NCBI RefSeq assembly: GCF_026410545.1
Contig: NZ_JAPMIT010000001.1
Span: 434,001 to 498,000, forward strand
Direction: 5' to 3'
DNA: 64,000 nucleotides
Source of the DNA: Microbacterium sp. STN6
GTDB lineage: Bacteria; Actinomycetota; Actinomycetes; Actinomycetales; Microbacteriaceae
Position 1 is the stretch's first letter, and each line of letters opens with the position of its first letter. A program made the translations under genes and the position numbers. This document shows, one piece after another, positions 43,109 to 52,810 of the stretch. The notes under the pieces were generated by a model. That model did no database searches. It was not told the origin of the DNA and saw nothing but the letters and a program-made list of their open reading frames with translations.

Positions 43109-44538
43109 GTTCCAGCACCGAAGCCCGTGCCCAGCTCGCCTCCGTCGTCAAGACGTATGACATTCGGGGCCTGGTGGGCGAGGGGCTTACCGACGAGATC
43201 GTGACGGCCATCGCGGCCGGCTTCGTCGACGAGGTCGGCGCGGCGGGCGGCGACGTGATCGTCGGGCACGACATGCGCGATTCGTCCCCGCGGTTCGCGG
43301 CGGCGTTCGCGAGTGGCGCCCAGGCCCGTGGCGCCAACGTGGTCTCGATTGGGCTGTGCTCGACCGACGAGTCGTACTACGCCTCGGGCGCGCTCGGCGC
43401 CCCGGCCGCCATGTTCACGGCGAGCCACAACCCCGCGACATACAACGGCATCAAGCTCTCCCGCGCAGGCGCGCAGGCCATCAGCATGGAGACGGGGCTT
43501 GGCGCCATCCGCGACCGTGCCGGCGCGTACCTGGCCGCGGGAGCCGTCGAACCTGCCGCGCAGCCGGGTACATACCGCGAAGAGAATGTCTTGAGCGGAT
43601 ACGCCGCCCACCTGCGCGGGCTCGTCGATCTCGGCGGCATCCGAACGATCACGGTGGTCGTCGATGCGGGCAATGGCATGGGCGGGCTGACCGTGCCGGC
43701 CGTGCTGGGCACGGCGGCGGACCTGCCGGCGCTGCCGATCTCGATCGAGCCGCTGTACTTCGAGCTCGACGGCACGTTCCCGAACCATGAGGCGAACCCG
43801 CTGGAGCCGGCGAACCTCGTCGACCTGCAGCGCGCGGTCGTGGAGCGTGGGGCCGACCTGGGGCTTGCGTTCGATGGTGACGCCGACCGTTGCTTCGTGG
43901 TCGATGAGAAGGGGCAGGCGGTGTCGCCGTCGGCGGTCGCGGCGATCGTCGCGGTGCGCGAGATCCGGCGCGTTCGTGCGCTGCAGCCCGAGGGTGAGAT
44001 CGCCGTGATTCACAACCTGATCACGTCGCATTTCGTGCCGGAGGCGATCGAGGCCGCTGGCGCGGTGCCGGTGCGCACCAAGGTGGGGCACTCGCTCATC
44101 AAGGACGCAATGCGCTCGACGGGTGCCATCTTCGGCGGGGAGCACTCGGCGCACTACTACTTCCGCGACTTCTGGAGCGCCGACAACGGGATGCTCGCGG
44201 CCATGCACCTGCTGGCCGAGTTCGGGTCGCAGGCCGAACCGCTGTCGAAGTTCGGCGCGCGGTACTCGCCGTATGCGGCGTCGGGCGAGATCAACTCGAC
44301 GGTCTCTGATGTGGCCGCCGCCTACACCCGCATCGTGGAGGCGTACGCGCAGCAGGCCGAGTTCGATGAGCTCGACGGGCTCACGGTCGAGGGCATCGTC
44401 GCTTCGGACGAGCCCTTCTGGTGGTTCAACGTGCGGCCCTCGAACACGGAGCCGCTGCTGCGTCTGAACGTCGAGGCGGCGGATGTCGCCACCATGACCC
44501 GTGTGCGTGACGCCGTGCTCTCGCTGATCCGCGCGTAG
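43105..44538 (+). CDS. manB: Phosphomannomutase/phosphoglucomutase
   Basis: 477 aa of the alpha-D-phosphohexomutase family. The active-site phosphoserine is Ser107 in TASHNP; the metal loop DGDADRC is near 257-263; the sugar-binding GEHSAHYYF is near 346; the phosphate-binding RPSNTEPLLR is at the end. It interconverts Man-6-P and Man-1-P (or the glucose pair) and, with ManA, supplies GDP-mannose for glycolipids and for the GDP-fucose made by gmd/fcl. Translationally coupled to DUF3499. Confidence 0.94.
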   Translation: MSSSTEARAQLASVVKTYDIRGLVGEGLTDEIVTAIAAGFVDEVGAAGGDVIVGHDMRDSSPRFAAAFASGAQARGANVVSIGLCSTDESYYASGALGAPAAMFTASHNPATYNGIKLSRAGAQAISMETGLGAIRDRAGAYLAAGAVEPAAQPGTYREENVLSGYAAHLRGLVDLGGIRTITVVVDAGNGMGGLTVPAVLGTAADLPALPISIEPLYFELDGTFPNHEANPLEPANLVDLQRAVVERGADLGLAFDGDADRCFVVDEKGQAVSPSAVAAIVAVREIRRVRALQPEGEIAVIHNLITSHFVPEAIEAAGAVPVRTKVGHSLIKDAMRSTGAIFGGEHSAHYYFRDFWSADNGMLAAMHLLAEFGSQAEPLSKFGARYSPYAASGEINSTVSDVAAAYTRIVEAYAQQAEFDELDGLTVEGIVASDEPFWWFNVRPSNTEPLLRLNVEAADVATMTRVRDAVLSLIRA

Positions 44539-44610
44539 CGGCGGCGCCCGGTCGCGCACGCCGCGCATCCGCTGCGTCCGGCGCGCGGTCGCGCACCGGC
44601 TGACCCCGAA

Positions 44611-44691
44611 CAAAAACGACGGACATTGTGTCGAAAAGTGCTCTGAGAGACGGGTTTCACGACCGAATCGACAGTATCGCCGTCGTTTTGG
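44611..44691. repeat. 81-bp inverted-arm element, copy E
   Basis: Arms CAAAAACGACGG / CCGTCGTTTTGG. Pairing extends outward by CGAAC / GTTCG, giving 16-bp arms with one mismatch (44607-44695). First of two copies between manB and sahH. Confidence 0.87.
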
Positions 44692-44803
44692 TTCGCGGAT
44701 GCCGGCAGCGCGACGGTACGGCGCGCCGCCTGTACGGGGTGGCCGCGCAGGAGCGCGGCGCATCCGCTCTGTGAATCGGGGGAGCGAGCTCGCCCGCCCC
44801 GAA

Positions 44804-44884
44804 CGAAAACGACGGAGAAATCGCACGGAATGAGCTGCGCGGGCGGGAAAAGCAAGCGGATGCGCAGATTGTCCGTCGTTTTCG
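44804..44884. repeat. 81-bp inverted-arm element, copy F
   Basis: Arms CGAAAACGACGG / CCGTCGTTTTCG, perfect, with outward extension CGAA / GTTG. The interior carries AGCGGATGC. About 110 bp before sahH. Confidence 0.9.
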
Positions 44885-44990
44885 TTGGGGGCGCGGGTGT
44901 CTCGATCGGGGGCGCACGGGTTCGTTCGGGTGCGGGGGACTCGTTCGAGTGCGGACGAGTTCGTTCGGGCGCGGGTGCGAGAATAGGCGC

Positions 44991-46475
<1,485 letters not shown>

Positions 46476-46533
46476 GCCGGCTGCCGGTTGCCGGATGGGG
46501 TCGGCCGCGGCGGGTCCGGGCGACGTCGCCGAA

Positions 46534-46614
46534 CGAAAACGACGGTGATAGTGTGCGGATGCGCATGGCTGGGCCTGTGCAGGCACGTTTCGGTCGAAAT
46601 CACCGTCGTTTTCG
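46534..46614. repeat. 81-bp inverted-arm element, copy G
   Basis: Arms CGAAAACGACGG / CCGTCGTTTTCG, perfect. Inner extensions TGATAGTG / CGAAATCA pair in part. Internal GCCTG / CAGGC stem. Lies between the convergent genes sahH and RDD. Confidence 0.9.
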
Positions 46615-46650
46615 ACAGGCGGCTCCGTCGCGCGCCGGGTGCGGCAGGCG

Positions 46651-47637
46651 TCAGCGGTCGGGGAAGCCGTGCGGGAGGCCACTGAGCGTGGGGTGCAGGC
46701 GCAGCATCCGCTCGCGTTCGCCCATGAGGCGCTGGAAGTCGCGGTCCCGGCGCATGGCGGCCACCCCCGCGAGGAACAGTTCAGGGTCGCCGCTCGGCAG
46801 GGGTGAGACGAAGGGCGCGGCCTCGTTCGCGAGCTCGGACGCGAGGGCGCCCCGTGACGCCGGCGTGAGCTGCGGCGCCTGGCGCAGGAACGCCGCGATG
46901 CGACGCGAGAGCCTGTCGGGAAGGCGGGCGACGTCGGCGACGGAGGCCCATCCGCTGAGAGATTCGGGGATGCCGAACACCGGCTCGATCACGTTCGGCA
47001 CCCGCTCGTGCTGGCTGTAGGTGCCTGCGAGGAGATCTCCGAGGCGCTTGGCGCGCGCGTTGAGGAGGGAGACGAGCGCGGCGATCCCGCCGAAGGTCAT
47101 GAAGATCTCGACGACTCCCGTGAGGGAGCGAATGAACGCGTGCCGCAGCCGGATCGCCCCGCCGTCGTCGCGCACGATGCGCAGCCCGAGCGCCCAGCGA
47201 CCGAGTGAGCGCCCGCGGGTGGAGACCTCCACGACCATCGGCACGATCACGAGCGCGAAGACGAGAGACGCGGTCACGAGCGCGGTCTGCAGAGCTGAGT
47301 CGAGGCCGCCCGCGAGCGTGACGATGCCCAGCACGATGCCGAGGAACAGCAGGCCGTACGCCAGCCAGTCGATGAGGGTGCCGGCCGCGCGAAGCATAAA
47401 GCTGGCGGGGCGCACATCGAGTGCGACCGCCTCGCCCGTGATGAGTTCATCGGGCGCGACCGAAGCGGAAGCGGCGAGGTCGGGTGGGGCGGCGCGATCC
47501 GCGCGGCGAGGGCTTTCCGCACGGGCGGGGGCTGCGGGGCGCGCGGGCCGCACCTCGGGGGCGGGGGCGGCGGGGCGGGGGCTGCCGTCATCCGCTGCGG
47601 TGCCCGACGCTACCCGCCTGCCTGCCATGGCTATCAT
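46651..47637 (-). CDS. RDD family membrane protein
   Basis: 328 aa from ATG 47637 (or 47628). A Pro/Ala/Arg-rich, probably disordered N-terminus (about 1-75) precedes the RDD domain, with hydrophobic segments at about 82-110, 112-140 and 165-190 and the RDD-type charged motifs LIDWLAYG and GRSLGRWALGLRIV. A cytoplasmic C-terminus of about 110 residues follows. Function unknown. Divergent from SpoIIM with only 8 bp between start codons, and part of the conserved RDD-SpoIIM-DUF58-MoxR neighbourhood. Confidence 0.85.
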   Translation of the reverse strand: MIAMAGRRVASGTAADDGSPRPAAPAPEVRPARPAAPARAESPRRADRAAPPDLAASASVAPDELITGEAVALDVRPASFMLRAAGTLIDWLAYGLLFLGIVLGIVTLAGGLDSALQTALVTASLVFALVIVPMVVEVSTRGRSLGRWALGLRIVRDDGGAIRLRHAFIRSLTGVVEIFMTFGGIAALVSLLNARAKRLGDLLAGTYSQHERVPNVIEPVFGIPESLSGWASVADVARLPDRLSRRIAAFLRQAPQLTPASRGALASELANEAAPFVSPLPSGDPELFLAGVAAMRRDRDFQRLMGERERMLRLHPTLSGLPHGFPDR

Positions 47638-47646
47638 CTAAGCAGA
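47626..47646. promoter_or_regulatory. Shared bidirectional, probably leaderless promoter
   Basis: The RDD and SpoIIM start codons lie 8 bp apart and neither has a Shine-Dalgarno sequence. TATCAT (47632-47637) is a candidate -10 on the plus strand, 8 nt before ATG 47646, and its complement gives TAGATG for the minus strand, 8 nt before ATG 47628. Both spacings fit leaderless transcripts. Confidence 0.4.
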
Positions 47647-48641
47647 TGGACCTCGATGCCTACAGTGCCGCCCACCGCGACGAGTGGGAGCGGCTCGACG
47701 CGCTCGCGCGCAAACGGCGGCTCACCGGAGCGGAGGCAGACGAGCTCATCGACCGGTACCAGGCCGGGGCGACGCAACTCTCGGCGATCAAGACGCAGGC
47801 CGGGTCGAGCGCTCAGGGCGATCGGCTGTCGATTCGGCTCTCGCTCGCCCGGCAGCGGTTCACGGGGGCGGGCGCGAACGTGCTGTCGCAGATCCCTCGA
47901 TTCGTGCTGCTGCAGCTGCCGGCCGCGCTCTACCGGCTGCGCTGGCTCACGCTCGCGGTCGCCCTCGTGACCACCGCGGTCGCGCTGCTGTACGGCGCAT
48001 GGGCGCTCGCTGACCCGCGCGTGCTGGCGAATGTCGGGTCGGATGCGCAGCTCAAGCAGCTCGTGAACCACTCCTTCACGGACTACTACTCCGAGAATCC
48101 GGCGGCCTCGTTCACCGGGCAGGTGTGGACCAACAACGCGTGGATCGCCGCGCAGTGCATCGCGTTCGGGGTGCTCGGTGTGTACGTGCCGGTGATCGTG
48201 CTGCAGAACGCGCAGAACGTGGGCGTGACGGGGGCGGTCATGTTCGCGTACGACAAGGGCGACGTGTTCTTCCAGTACATTGCACCGCACGGGATGCTGG
48301 AGCTGACCTCGATTTTCGTCGCGGCCGCGGCCGGCATGCGCATCTTCTGGGCATGGGTGGCGCCGGGAGCCCGCACGCGGGGACAGGCACTCGCCGAGGA
48401 CGGGCGTGCGCTGTTCACCGTGGCGATCGGGCTCGTGTTCTCGCTGCTCGTGTCGGGGCTGATCGAGGGGTTCGTGACGCCGGCACCATGGCCGTGGCCC
48501 GTGAAGGTGGGCATCGGAGCGGTGGCGCTCGCCGCGTTCCTGGCGTACATGCTCGTGCTCGGGCGCCGCGCGGCGCGGGCGGGTGAGACTGGCGACCTCG
48601 ACGAGTTCGAGGCGGGCGCGAAGCGGATCGTCGCGGGGTAG
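47646..48641 (+). CDS. Stage II sporulation protein M-like (DUF95) membrane protein
   Basis: 331 aa. A cytoplasmic helical N-terminus (about 1-85) is followed by a membrane part with hydrophobic segments at about 100-120, 160-185, 210-235, 255-275 and 285-310, the SpoIIM/DUF95 arrangement. The phrase NNAWIAAQCIAFGVLGVYVP is typical. No sporulation is implied; in actinobacteria this gene accompanies RDD and MoxR/DUF58 genes. Its role is unknown, possibly envelope-related. Confidence 0.88.
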   Translation: MDLDAYSAAHRDEWERLDALARKRRLTGAEADELIDRYQAGATQLSAIKTQAGSSAQGDRLSIRLSLARQRFTGAGANVLSQIPRFVLLQLPAALYRLRWLTLAVALVTTAVALLYGAWALADPRVLANVGSDAQLKQLVNHSFTDYYSENPAASFTGQVWTNNAWIAAQCIAFGVLGVYVPVIVLQNAQNVGVTGAVMFAYDKGDVFFQYIAPHGMLELTSIFVAAAAGMRIFWAWVAPGARTRGQALAEDGRALFTVAIGLVFSLLVSGLIEGFVTPAPWPWPVKVGIGAVALAAFLAYMLVLGRRAARAGETGDLDEFEAGAKRIVAG

Positions 48642-48701
48642 GGCGCGGGGCGCGGGTTCGTGTCGCGGGCTCGGTCGGGGGGCCTGCCACGGGCCGCCTG
48701 T

Positions 48702-48782
48702 CGAAAACGACGGTGATTGTGGGGCGGAGCCCCGCGCATCCGCTGTTTTTGGGAGTTTGAGACGATTTGTCCGTCGTTTTTG
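48702..48782. repeat. 81-bp inverted-arm element, copy H
   Basis: Arms CGAAAACGACGG / CCGTCGTTTTTG. The interior has the stem GGGGC / GCCCC around GGA and one GCATCCGCT word. Lies between the convergent SpoIIM and ArsR genes. Confidence 0.88.
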
Positions 48783-48862
48783 TTCGGGGCGAGTCGGTTG
48801 CCGCGGGGGACGGCTGGCGTTGTGCAGGGGGGCGGGTCGGGCTGCCGTCGGGGATGGGCGGG

Positions 48863-49633
48863 TCAGCCGGCCTGACGATCGGGGTGGATCGCGACGAGCA
48901 GCGAGAGGGGCGAGCCATCGGGGTCGGCGGGGCGCTCCTTGAACTCGACGAGCAGGTCGCGGAACCTGTCGTACAGCTCGCGGCGGCTCGCCTCATTGAG
49001 CTTGAGGCCGAGGCGCGAAACGGCGATCACGTCGGGGTCGAGTCCCCGGATCTCCTCGAGAAACGTCGCGATGAGCGTCGCCGAAATGCCCGGGGCGTCG
49101 GCGTCCCAGCTGAGGCCGGTCGCGCGATACGGCACCTCTCTCGCGCCGCGCGCGCCACGCCTGGCGGACTCGGCCCGAAGCAGCCCTGTGTCAACGAGGG
49201 TGCGCACGTGGTGCAGGCAGCTGCCGGGATTCATTCCGAGAGCATCGGCGATCTCACGATTCGTGTGCGCCTCATGCAGGCAGATACGAAGGATGCGCAT
49301 GCGCACCGTCGACGCCAGAGCCTTCGCGCGAGCATCGGCGGGTGCCTGGCGCGCGGCCGCGGCCTCGGTATCCGCTTGCTCGGCGTGTGCGTGCTCGGCA
49401 TCTGCCCGTGGGGCGTGGGCCTGCTCGGCGTGTGCTTGCTCGGCGTCTGTCCGATCGGCGTGTGCTTGCTCGGCGTCTGCCCGATCGGCGTGTGCTTGCT
49501 CGGCGTCTGTCCGATCGGCGTGTGCTTGCTCGGCGTCTGTCCGATCGGCGTGCGCTCGGTCGGCGTCTGTCCGCTCAGCGTGGGCCTGCTCGGCGTCCGT
49601 CCGCTCAGCGTGGGCCTGCTCGGCGTTCGTCAT
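48863..49633 (-). CDS. ArsR-type winged-helix regulator with N-terminal decapeptide repeats
   Basis: 256 aa if translated from ATG 49633. Residues about 90-160 are the winged helix (MRILRICLHEAHTNREIADALGMNPGSCLHHVRTLVDTGLLRAE), followed by a C-terminal effector-like part (LSWDADAPGISATLIATFLEE). The first about 80 residues are eight to nine copies of a decapeptide like TDAEQAHADR, made by 30-bp tandem DNA repeats. No clear RBS precedes ATG 49633, so the true start could be lower and the repeats partly untranslated. It probably controls the divergent MFS exporter gene. Confidence 0.7.
   Translation of the reverse strand: MTNAEQAHAERTDAEQAHAERTDADRAHADRTDAEQAHADRTDAEQAHADRADAEQAHADRTDAEQAHAEQAHAPRADAEHAHAEQADTEAAAARQAPADARAKALASTVRMRILRICLHEAHTNREIADALGMNPGSCLHHVRTLVDTGLLRAESARRGARGAREVPYRATGLSWDADAPGISATLIATFLEEIRGLDPDVIAVSRLGLKLNEASRRELYDRFRDLLVEFKERPADPDGSPLSLLVAIHPDRQAG
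49388..49630 (-). repeat. 30-bp tandem repeats in the arsR-like gene
   Basis: About eight units of 30 bp (plus strand CGGCGTGTGC TTGCTCGGCG then TCTGTCCGAT and variants), coding (T/A)DAEQAHA(D/E)R in frame. Units in the centre are nearly identical and the ends diverge, as expected of a recently active slippage array. Confidence 0.85.
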
Positions 49634-49711
49634 GCATCAAGAGTAGAGGCGCTGTGACGCGTGTGCGAGAGTGATTGACAATTCCCAATCGGTGGGCGGA
49701 TACTGATCGAC

Positions 49712-51376
49712 GTGAATGGTGGGGACGAACGTGCGGGCGACCAGCGTCCGGGCGAGCAGGACGCGCGTGCGGGTGCACGTGGGGGCGGCGCCGCGCGCGA
49801 TGACGTGCACGGTCCAGGCGGAAACGATGGCTCGCACTCGCAGGGCAGGGGCGGCGCCGCGCGCGATGAGGTGCACGGTCCGGGCCGAAACGATGGCTCG
49901 CACTCGCAGGGCAGCGGCGACGCGCGGGGCGGTTCTGGCGGGCGGGGCGCGGAGACGGCATCCGCTGACAGTCTCTGGCGGCACGGTGGATTTCTCAAAC
50001 TGTGGGCAGGCGAGACGGCCAGCCAGCTCGGCACGCAGCTGACCCAGCTCGCTGTGCCGGTGCTCGCGATCACGCTGCTGGCCGCGAACGAGTTTCAGGT
50101 TGGGGTGCTGAACGCCGCCGAGACGGCCGCGTTCCTCGTGGTGGGGTTGCCGGCGGGCGCGTGGGTCGACCGCTGGCTGAAGCGGCGCGTCATGATCGCC
50201 GCCGATGTGGTGCGCGCGGTGGCGCTCGCGATGATCCCGCTGCTGTGGGCGCTCGGAATGCTGCAGATGTGGCACGTGTACGTGATCGCTGCGGTTGTGG
50301 GAAGTGCGACCGTGTTCTTCGACGTGTCGTATCAAAGCTACATTCCGCTGCTGGTGCGCAGCTCACAAGTGTCGGATGCGAATGGTCACCTCGAGACGAC
50401 AGCCCAGGTCGCGCGCATCGGCGGCCCGGCGCTCGGCGGGGCGCTGCTGACGGTCGTCAGCGCGCCGCTGCTGCTCCTGGGTGACGCGCTCAGCTATGTC
50501 GTGTCGTTTTTGTTTCTGGCGCGCATCCGCGATGAGGAGAGGCAGCCCGATCGCGGCTCGCGGATGAGCTTGCGGCACGACATTGCCGAGGGGCTTGCCT
50601 TCGTGTGGAATCACCGGCTGATCAGGGTGATCACGGCGACAACGGGCACGACGAACTTCTTCGGCACGATCGCAATGACGCTGCTGTCGCTCCTGGTGCT
50701 GCGGGAGCTGCGGCTCGGGGCCGCAGGACTCGGCGTGATCATGTCGGCGGGCGCGGTCGGCGGGCTGCTTGGCGCGCTGGCGACACCGTGGCTGGGGCGG
50801 CGGCTGGGGGAGGGCACGATCATCCCGCTCGCGGCGGTGGTCTCGGGGCTGGCCATGCTGCTGTGGCCGGTCGCGGCGCTCGTGCCGGCGTTTGCGTTGC
50901 CGCTGCTGATCGCGGCGGAGTTCGTGTTCTCGTTCACGGTGCTCGTGTACAACATTGCGCAGGTGAGCTTTCGGCAGCGGGTGTGCCCCCCGCGGCTGCT
51001 CGGGCGCATGAACGCGTCGATCCGGTTCGTGGTGTGGGGCGTGATGCCGATCGGCAGTCTGATCTCTGGCGTGCTCGGGTCGACGATCGGGGTGGTGCCG
51101 ACACTGTGGATCGGGGCGGTCGGCAGCGTGCTCGGGTGCGCATTCACGGTGTTCTCGCCGCTTCTCGGGATGCGCCGGCTGCCCGGGCGCGCAGCCGAGG
51201 ACGACGGCGCGGCCCCTGTCGAGAGCGCCGGAGCGGCCCCGGTCGAGAGCGCAGGAGCGGCCCCGGTCGAGAGCGCGGGCTCGGCCCCTGTCGAGAACGC
51301 AGGAGCGGCCCCGGTCGAGAACGCAGGAGCGGCCCCGGTCGAAAACGACGGAAGAACTGACGGGAACGGTCCCTGA
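49712..51376 (+). CDS. MFS transporter with repetitive N- and C-terminal tails
   Basis: 554 aa from GTG 49712 (start uncertain, no RBS). The conserved part runs about 87-490 with about 12 hydrophobic segments and the phrases LWAGETASQLGTQ and GALATPWLGRRLGEG of the MFS_3/enterobactin-exporter-like family. The N-terminus contains a 22-residue unit twice (66-bp duplication at 49785-49916). The C-terminus has six octapeptides GAAPVESA/GAAPVENA, the last running straight into element I, so the final VENDG is encoded by its left arm. Drug or metabolite exporter (family inference); the divergent ArsR gene is its likely regulator. Confidence 0.8.
   Translation: MNGGDERAGDQRPGEQDARAGARGGGAARDDVHGPGGNDGSHSQGRGGAARDEVHGPGRNDGSHSQGSGDARGGSGGRGAETASADSLWRHGGFLKLWAGETASQLGTQLTQLAVPVLAITLLAANEFQVGVLNAAETAAFLVVGLPAGAWVDRWLKRRVMIAADVVRAVALAMIPLLWALGMLQMWHVYVIAAVVGSATVFFDVSYQSYIPLLVRSSQVSDANGHLETTAQVARIGGPALGGALLTVVSAPLLLLGDALSYVVSFLFLARIRDEERQPDRGSRMSLRHDIAEGLAFVWNHRLIRVITATTGTTNFFGTIAMTLLSLLVLRELRLGAAGLGVIMSAGAVGGLLGALATPWLGRRLGEGTIIPLAAVVSGLAMLLWPVAALVPAFALPLLIAAEFVFSFTVLVYNIAQVSFRQRVCPPRLLGRMNASIRFVVWGVMPIGSLISGVLGSTIGVVPTLWIGAVGSVLGCAFTVFSPLLGMRRLPGRAAEDDGAAPVESAGAAPVESAGAAPVESAGSAPVENAGAAPVENAGAAPVENDGRTDGNGP
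49785..49916 (+). repeat. 66-bp tandem duplication in MFS gene
   Basis: Two adjacent units, 49785-49850 and 49851-49916, each starting GCGGCGCCGCGCGCGATGA and differing at few positions. They keep the frame and code a Gly/Asp/His-rich cytoplasmic tail. Confidence 0.88.
51206..51349 (+). repeat. 24-bp tandem repeats at the 3' end of the MFS gene
   Basis: Six units of 24 bp with the phrase GCGGCCCCGGTCGAGA(A/G)C. The last unit becomes GGTCGAAAACGACGG, that is, the left arm of element I with its outer flank. The earlier units look like mutated copies of this boundary. Confidence 0.8.
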
Positions 51377-51420
51377 CGGGCCTGAATCGGCCGTTTTCGA
51401 CAGAATGACCGTCGTTTTTG
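51340..51420. repeat. 81-bp inverted-arm element, copy I
   Basis: Arms CGAAAACGACGG / CCGTCGTTTTTG. Its left 37 bp are the last codons and stop of the MFS gene, the only copy that enters a coding sequence. Internal GGCC / GGCC stem around TGAATC. Between convergent MFS and DUF58 genes. Confidence 0.9.
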
Positions 51421-51467
51421 TTCGTGCGTGCCGGGGCGGGAGCGGGGCGGCGGGCGCAGCGGGACGC

Positions 51468-52799
51468 TCAGAGGCGGCCGGCGGCCTTCAGCGCGAGGTA
51501 GCGGTCGGCGACCGCCGGCGGCAGCTCCGCCGGCGCGGCCGTCACGACCTCGGCGCCCAGCCGGCGGGCCGCAGCCGACACCCGCGCCACGTCGAGCAGC
51601 GCCCGCTCGGCCGCCGCCGCCCGGTAGATCTGCTCCCGATCGCCCCGCGAACCCGTCGCCGCCAGCACCGCAGGGTCGGTCACTGAGGCGACGACCACGG
51701 TGTGCCGGCGGGTCAGCTGCGGCAGCACCGAGAGCAGCCCGCCGCTGGAGCCGGGGGCGTCCAGCGTGGTGAGCAGCACGACCAGAGCGGCCTGTCGCGT
51801 CAGCGTATCCACCTGAGCGGGTACGGCGGCCCAGTCCATCTCGATGAGCTCGGGCTCCACCACCGCCAGCGAATCCACCATGCGCGACAGCAACTCCGCG
51901 CCGCTCGCCCCCTGCACGCGCGCCCGCACCCGCCTGTCATACGCAAGAACATCGACCCGGTCGCCCGCCCGACTCGCGAGCGCCGCCAGCAGCAGGGCCG
52001 ACTCGAACGCGGTGTCGAGCCGCGGCTCGTCGTCGATGCGTGCCGCCGACAGTCGCGACGAGTCGATCACGATCACCACGCGCCGATCGCGCTCCGGCCG
52101 CCAGGTGCGCACCACCAGGTTCTCGCCGCCATCCGGCCTCTCGGCGCCGCGCCGGGCGGTGGCCCGCCAGTCGACCGAGCGCACGTCGTCGCCGCGCACG
52201 TACTCCCGCAGCGAGTCGAATTCGGTGCCCTGCCCGCGCACCATCACGCTCGTGAGCCCGTCCAGCTCGCGCAGCCGAGCCAGCCGCGACGGCAGGTGCC
52301 GCCTCGAGGCGAACGGCGGCAGCACGCGGATGCGGCCCGGCGCCAGCAGGGTCGCCTGCCTGCCGACAAGACCGAGCGGTCCCCGCGATCGCACCGTCAC
52401 CCGCTCCACGCGGCGCTCACCGCGGCGGCGTGGGGTGAGGCCCAGGCGCACGGCGCGCCTCTCGCCGGCGGGGACGGCCACCGGCATCCGCTGGGCTGGT
52501 GCACCTGCGGAGGGCTGCCAGGCGTCCCGCACGAGGCCGTGCAGGGTACGGGAGCCGAGGTTGGTCACGAGCAGGTCGCTCGTCACGGTCTCTCCGAGCC
52601 GCACGCGGGCCGGCAGCATCCGCTCGAACGCCAGCCGCCGAGGCGATGCCGCCAGCAACGCGTCGACCGCCCCGAGCACGACGCAGAACACGACCCAGCC
52701 GAGCATTACGAGCGCCGCCAGGTTGCCCTCGCGCCCGAGCAGCACGACGGGCACCACGCCGAGGGCGAGGAGCGTGACGAAGCGACCGGAGAGTGTCAT
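51468..52799 (-). CDS. DUF58 domain protein
   Basis: 443 aa from ATG 52799; the frame upstream to 52973 overlaps the MoxR gene and is rejected. Two N-terminal membrane segments (about 8-25, 28-48) precede the DUF58 domain with its signature FDSLREYVRGDDVRSVDWRATAR (near 210-232). A von Willebrand-A-like part follows (VVIVIDSSRLSA). Partner of MoxR AAA+ ATPases, probably as substrate or adaptor at the membrane. Last gene of the leftward operon. Confidence 0.88.
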   Translation of the reverse strand: MTLSGRFVTLLALGVVPVVLLGREGNLAALVMLGWVVFCVVLGAVDALLAASPRRLAFERMLPARVRLGETVTSDLLVTNLGSRTLHGLVRDAWQPSAGAPAQRMPVAVPAGERRAVRLGLTPRRRGERRVERVTVRSRGPLGLVGRQATLLAPGRIRVLPPFASRRHLPSRLARLRELDGLTSVMVRGQGTEFDSLREYVRGDDVRSVDWRATARRGAERPDGGENLVVRTWRPERDRRVVIVIDSSRLSAARIDDEPRLDTAFESALLLAALASRAGDRVDVLAYDRRVRARVQGASGAELLSRMVDSLAVVEPELIEMDWAAVPAQVDTLTRQAALVVLLTTLDAPGSSGGLLSVLPQLTRRHTVVVASVTDPAVLAATGSRGDREQIYRAAAAERALLDVARVSAAARRLGAEVVTAAPAELPPAVADRYLALKAAGRL

Positions 52800-52810
52800 G
52801 GTTTCAGCGC

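Larger units (their letters stand above)
44539..44990. other. Intergenic region manB to sahH
   Basis: About 450 bp. It holds elements E (44611-44691) and F (44804-44884) and, from about 44890, degenerate direct repeats around the phrase GTTCGTTCGGG(C/T)GCGGG close to the sahH start. I see no gene. I looked for an S-adenosylhomocysteine riboswitch and did not recognise one. Confidence 0.6.

Noticed and set aside
44890-44990. Possible S-adenosylhomocysteine riboswitch before sahH
   Set aside because: The conserved core was not recognisable; the stretch is simple GC-rich direct repeats.
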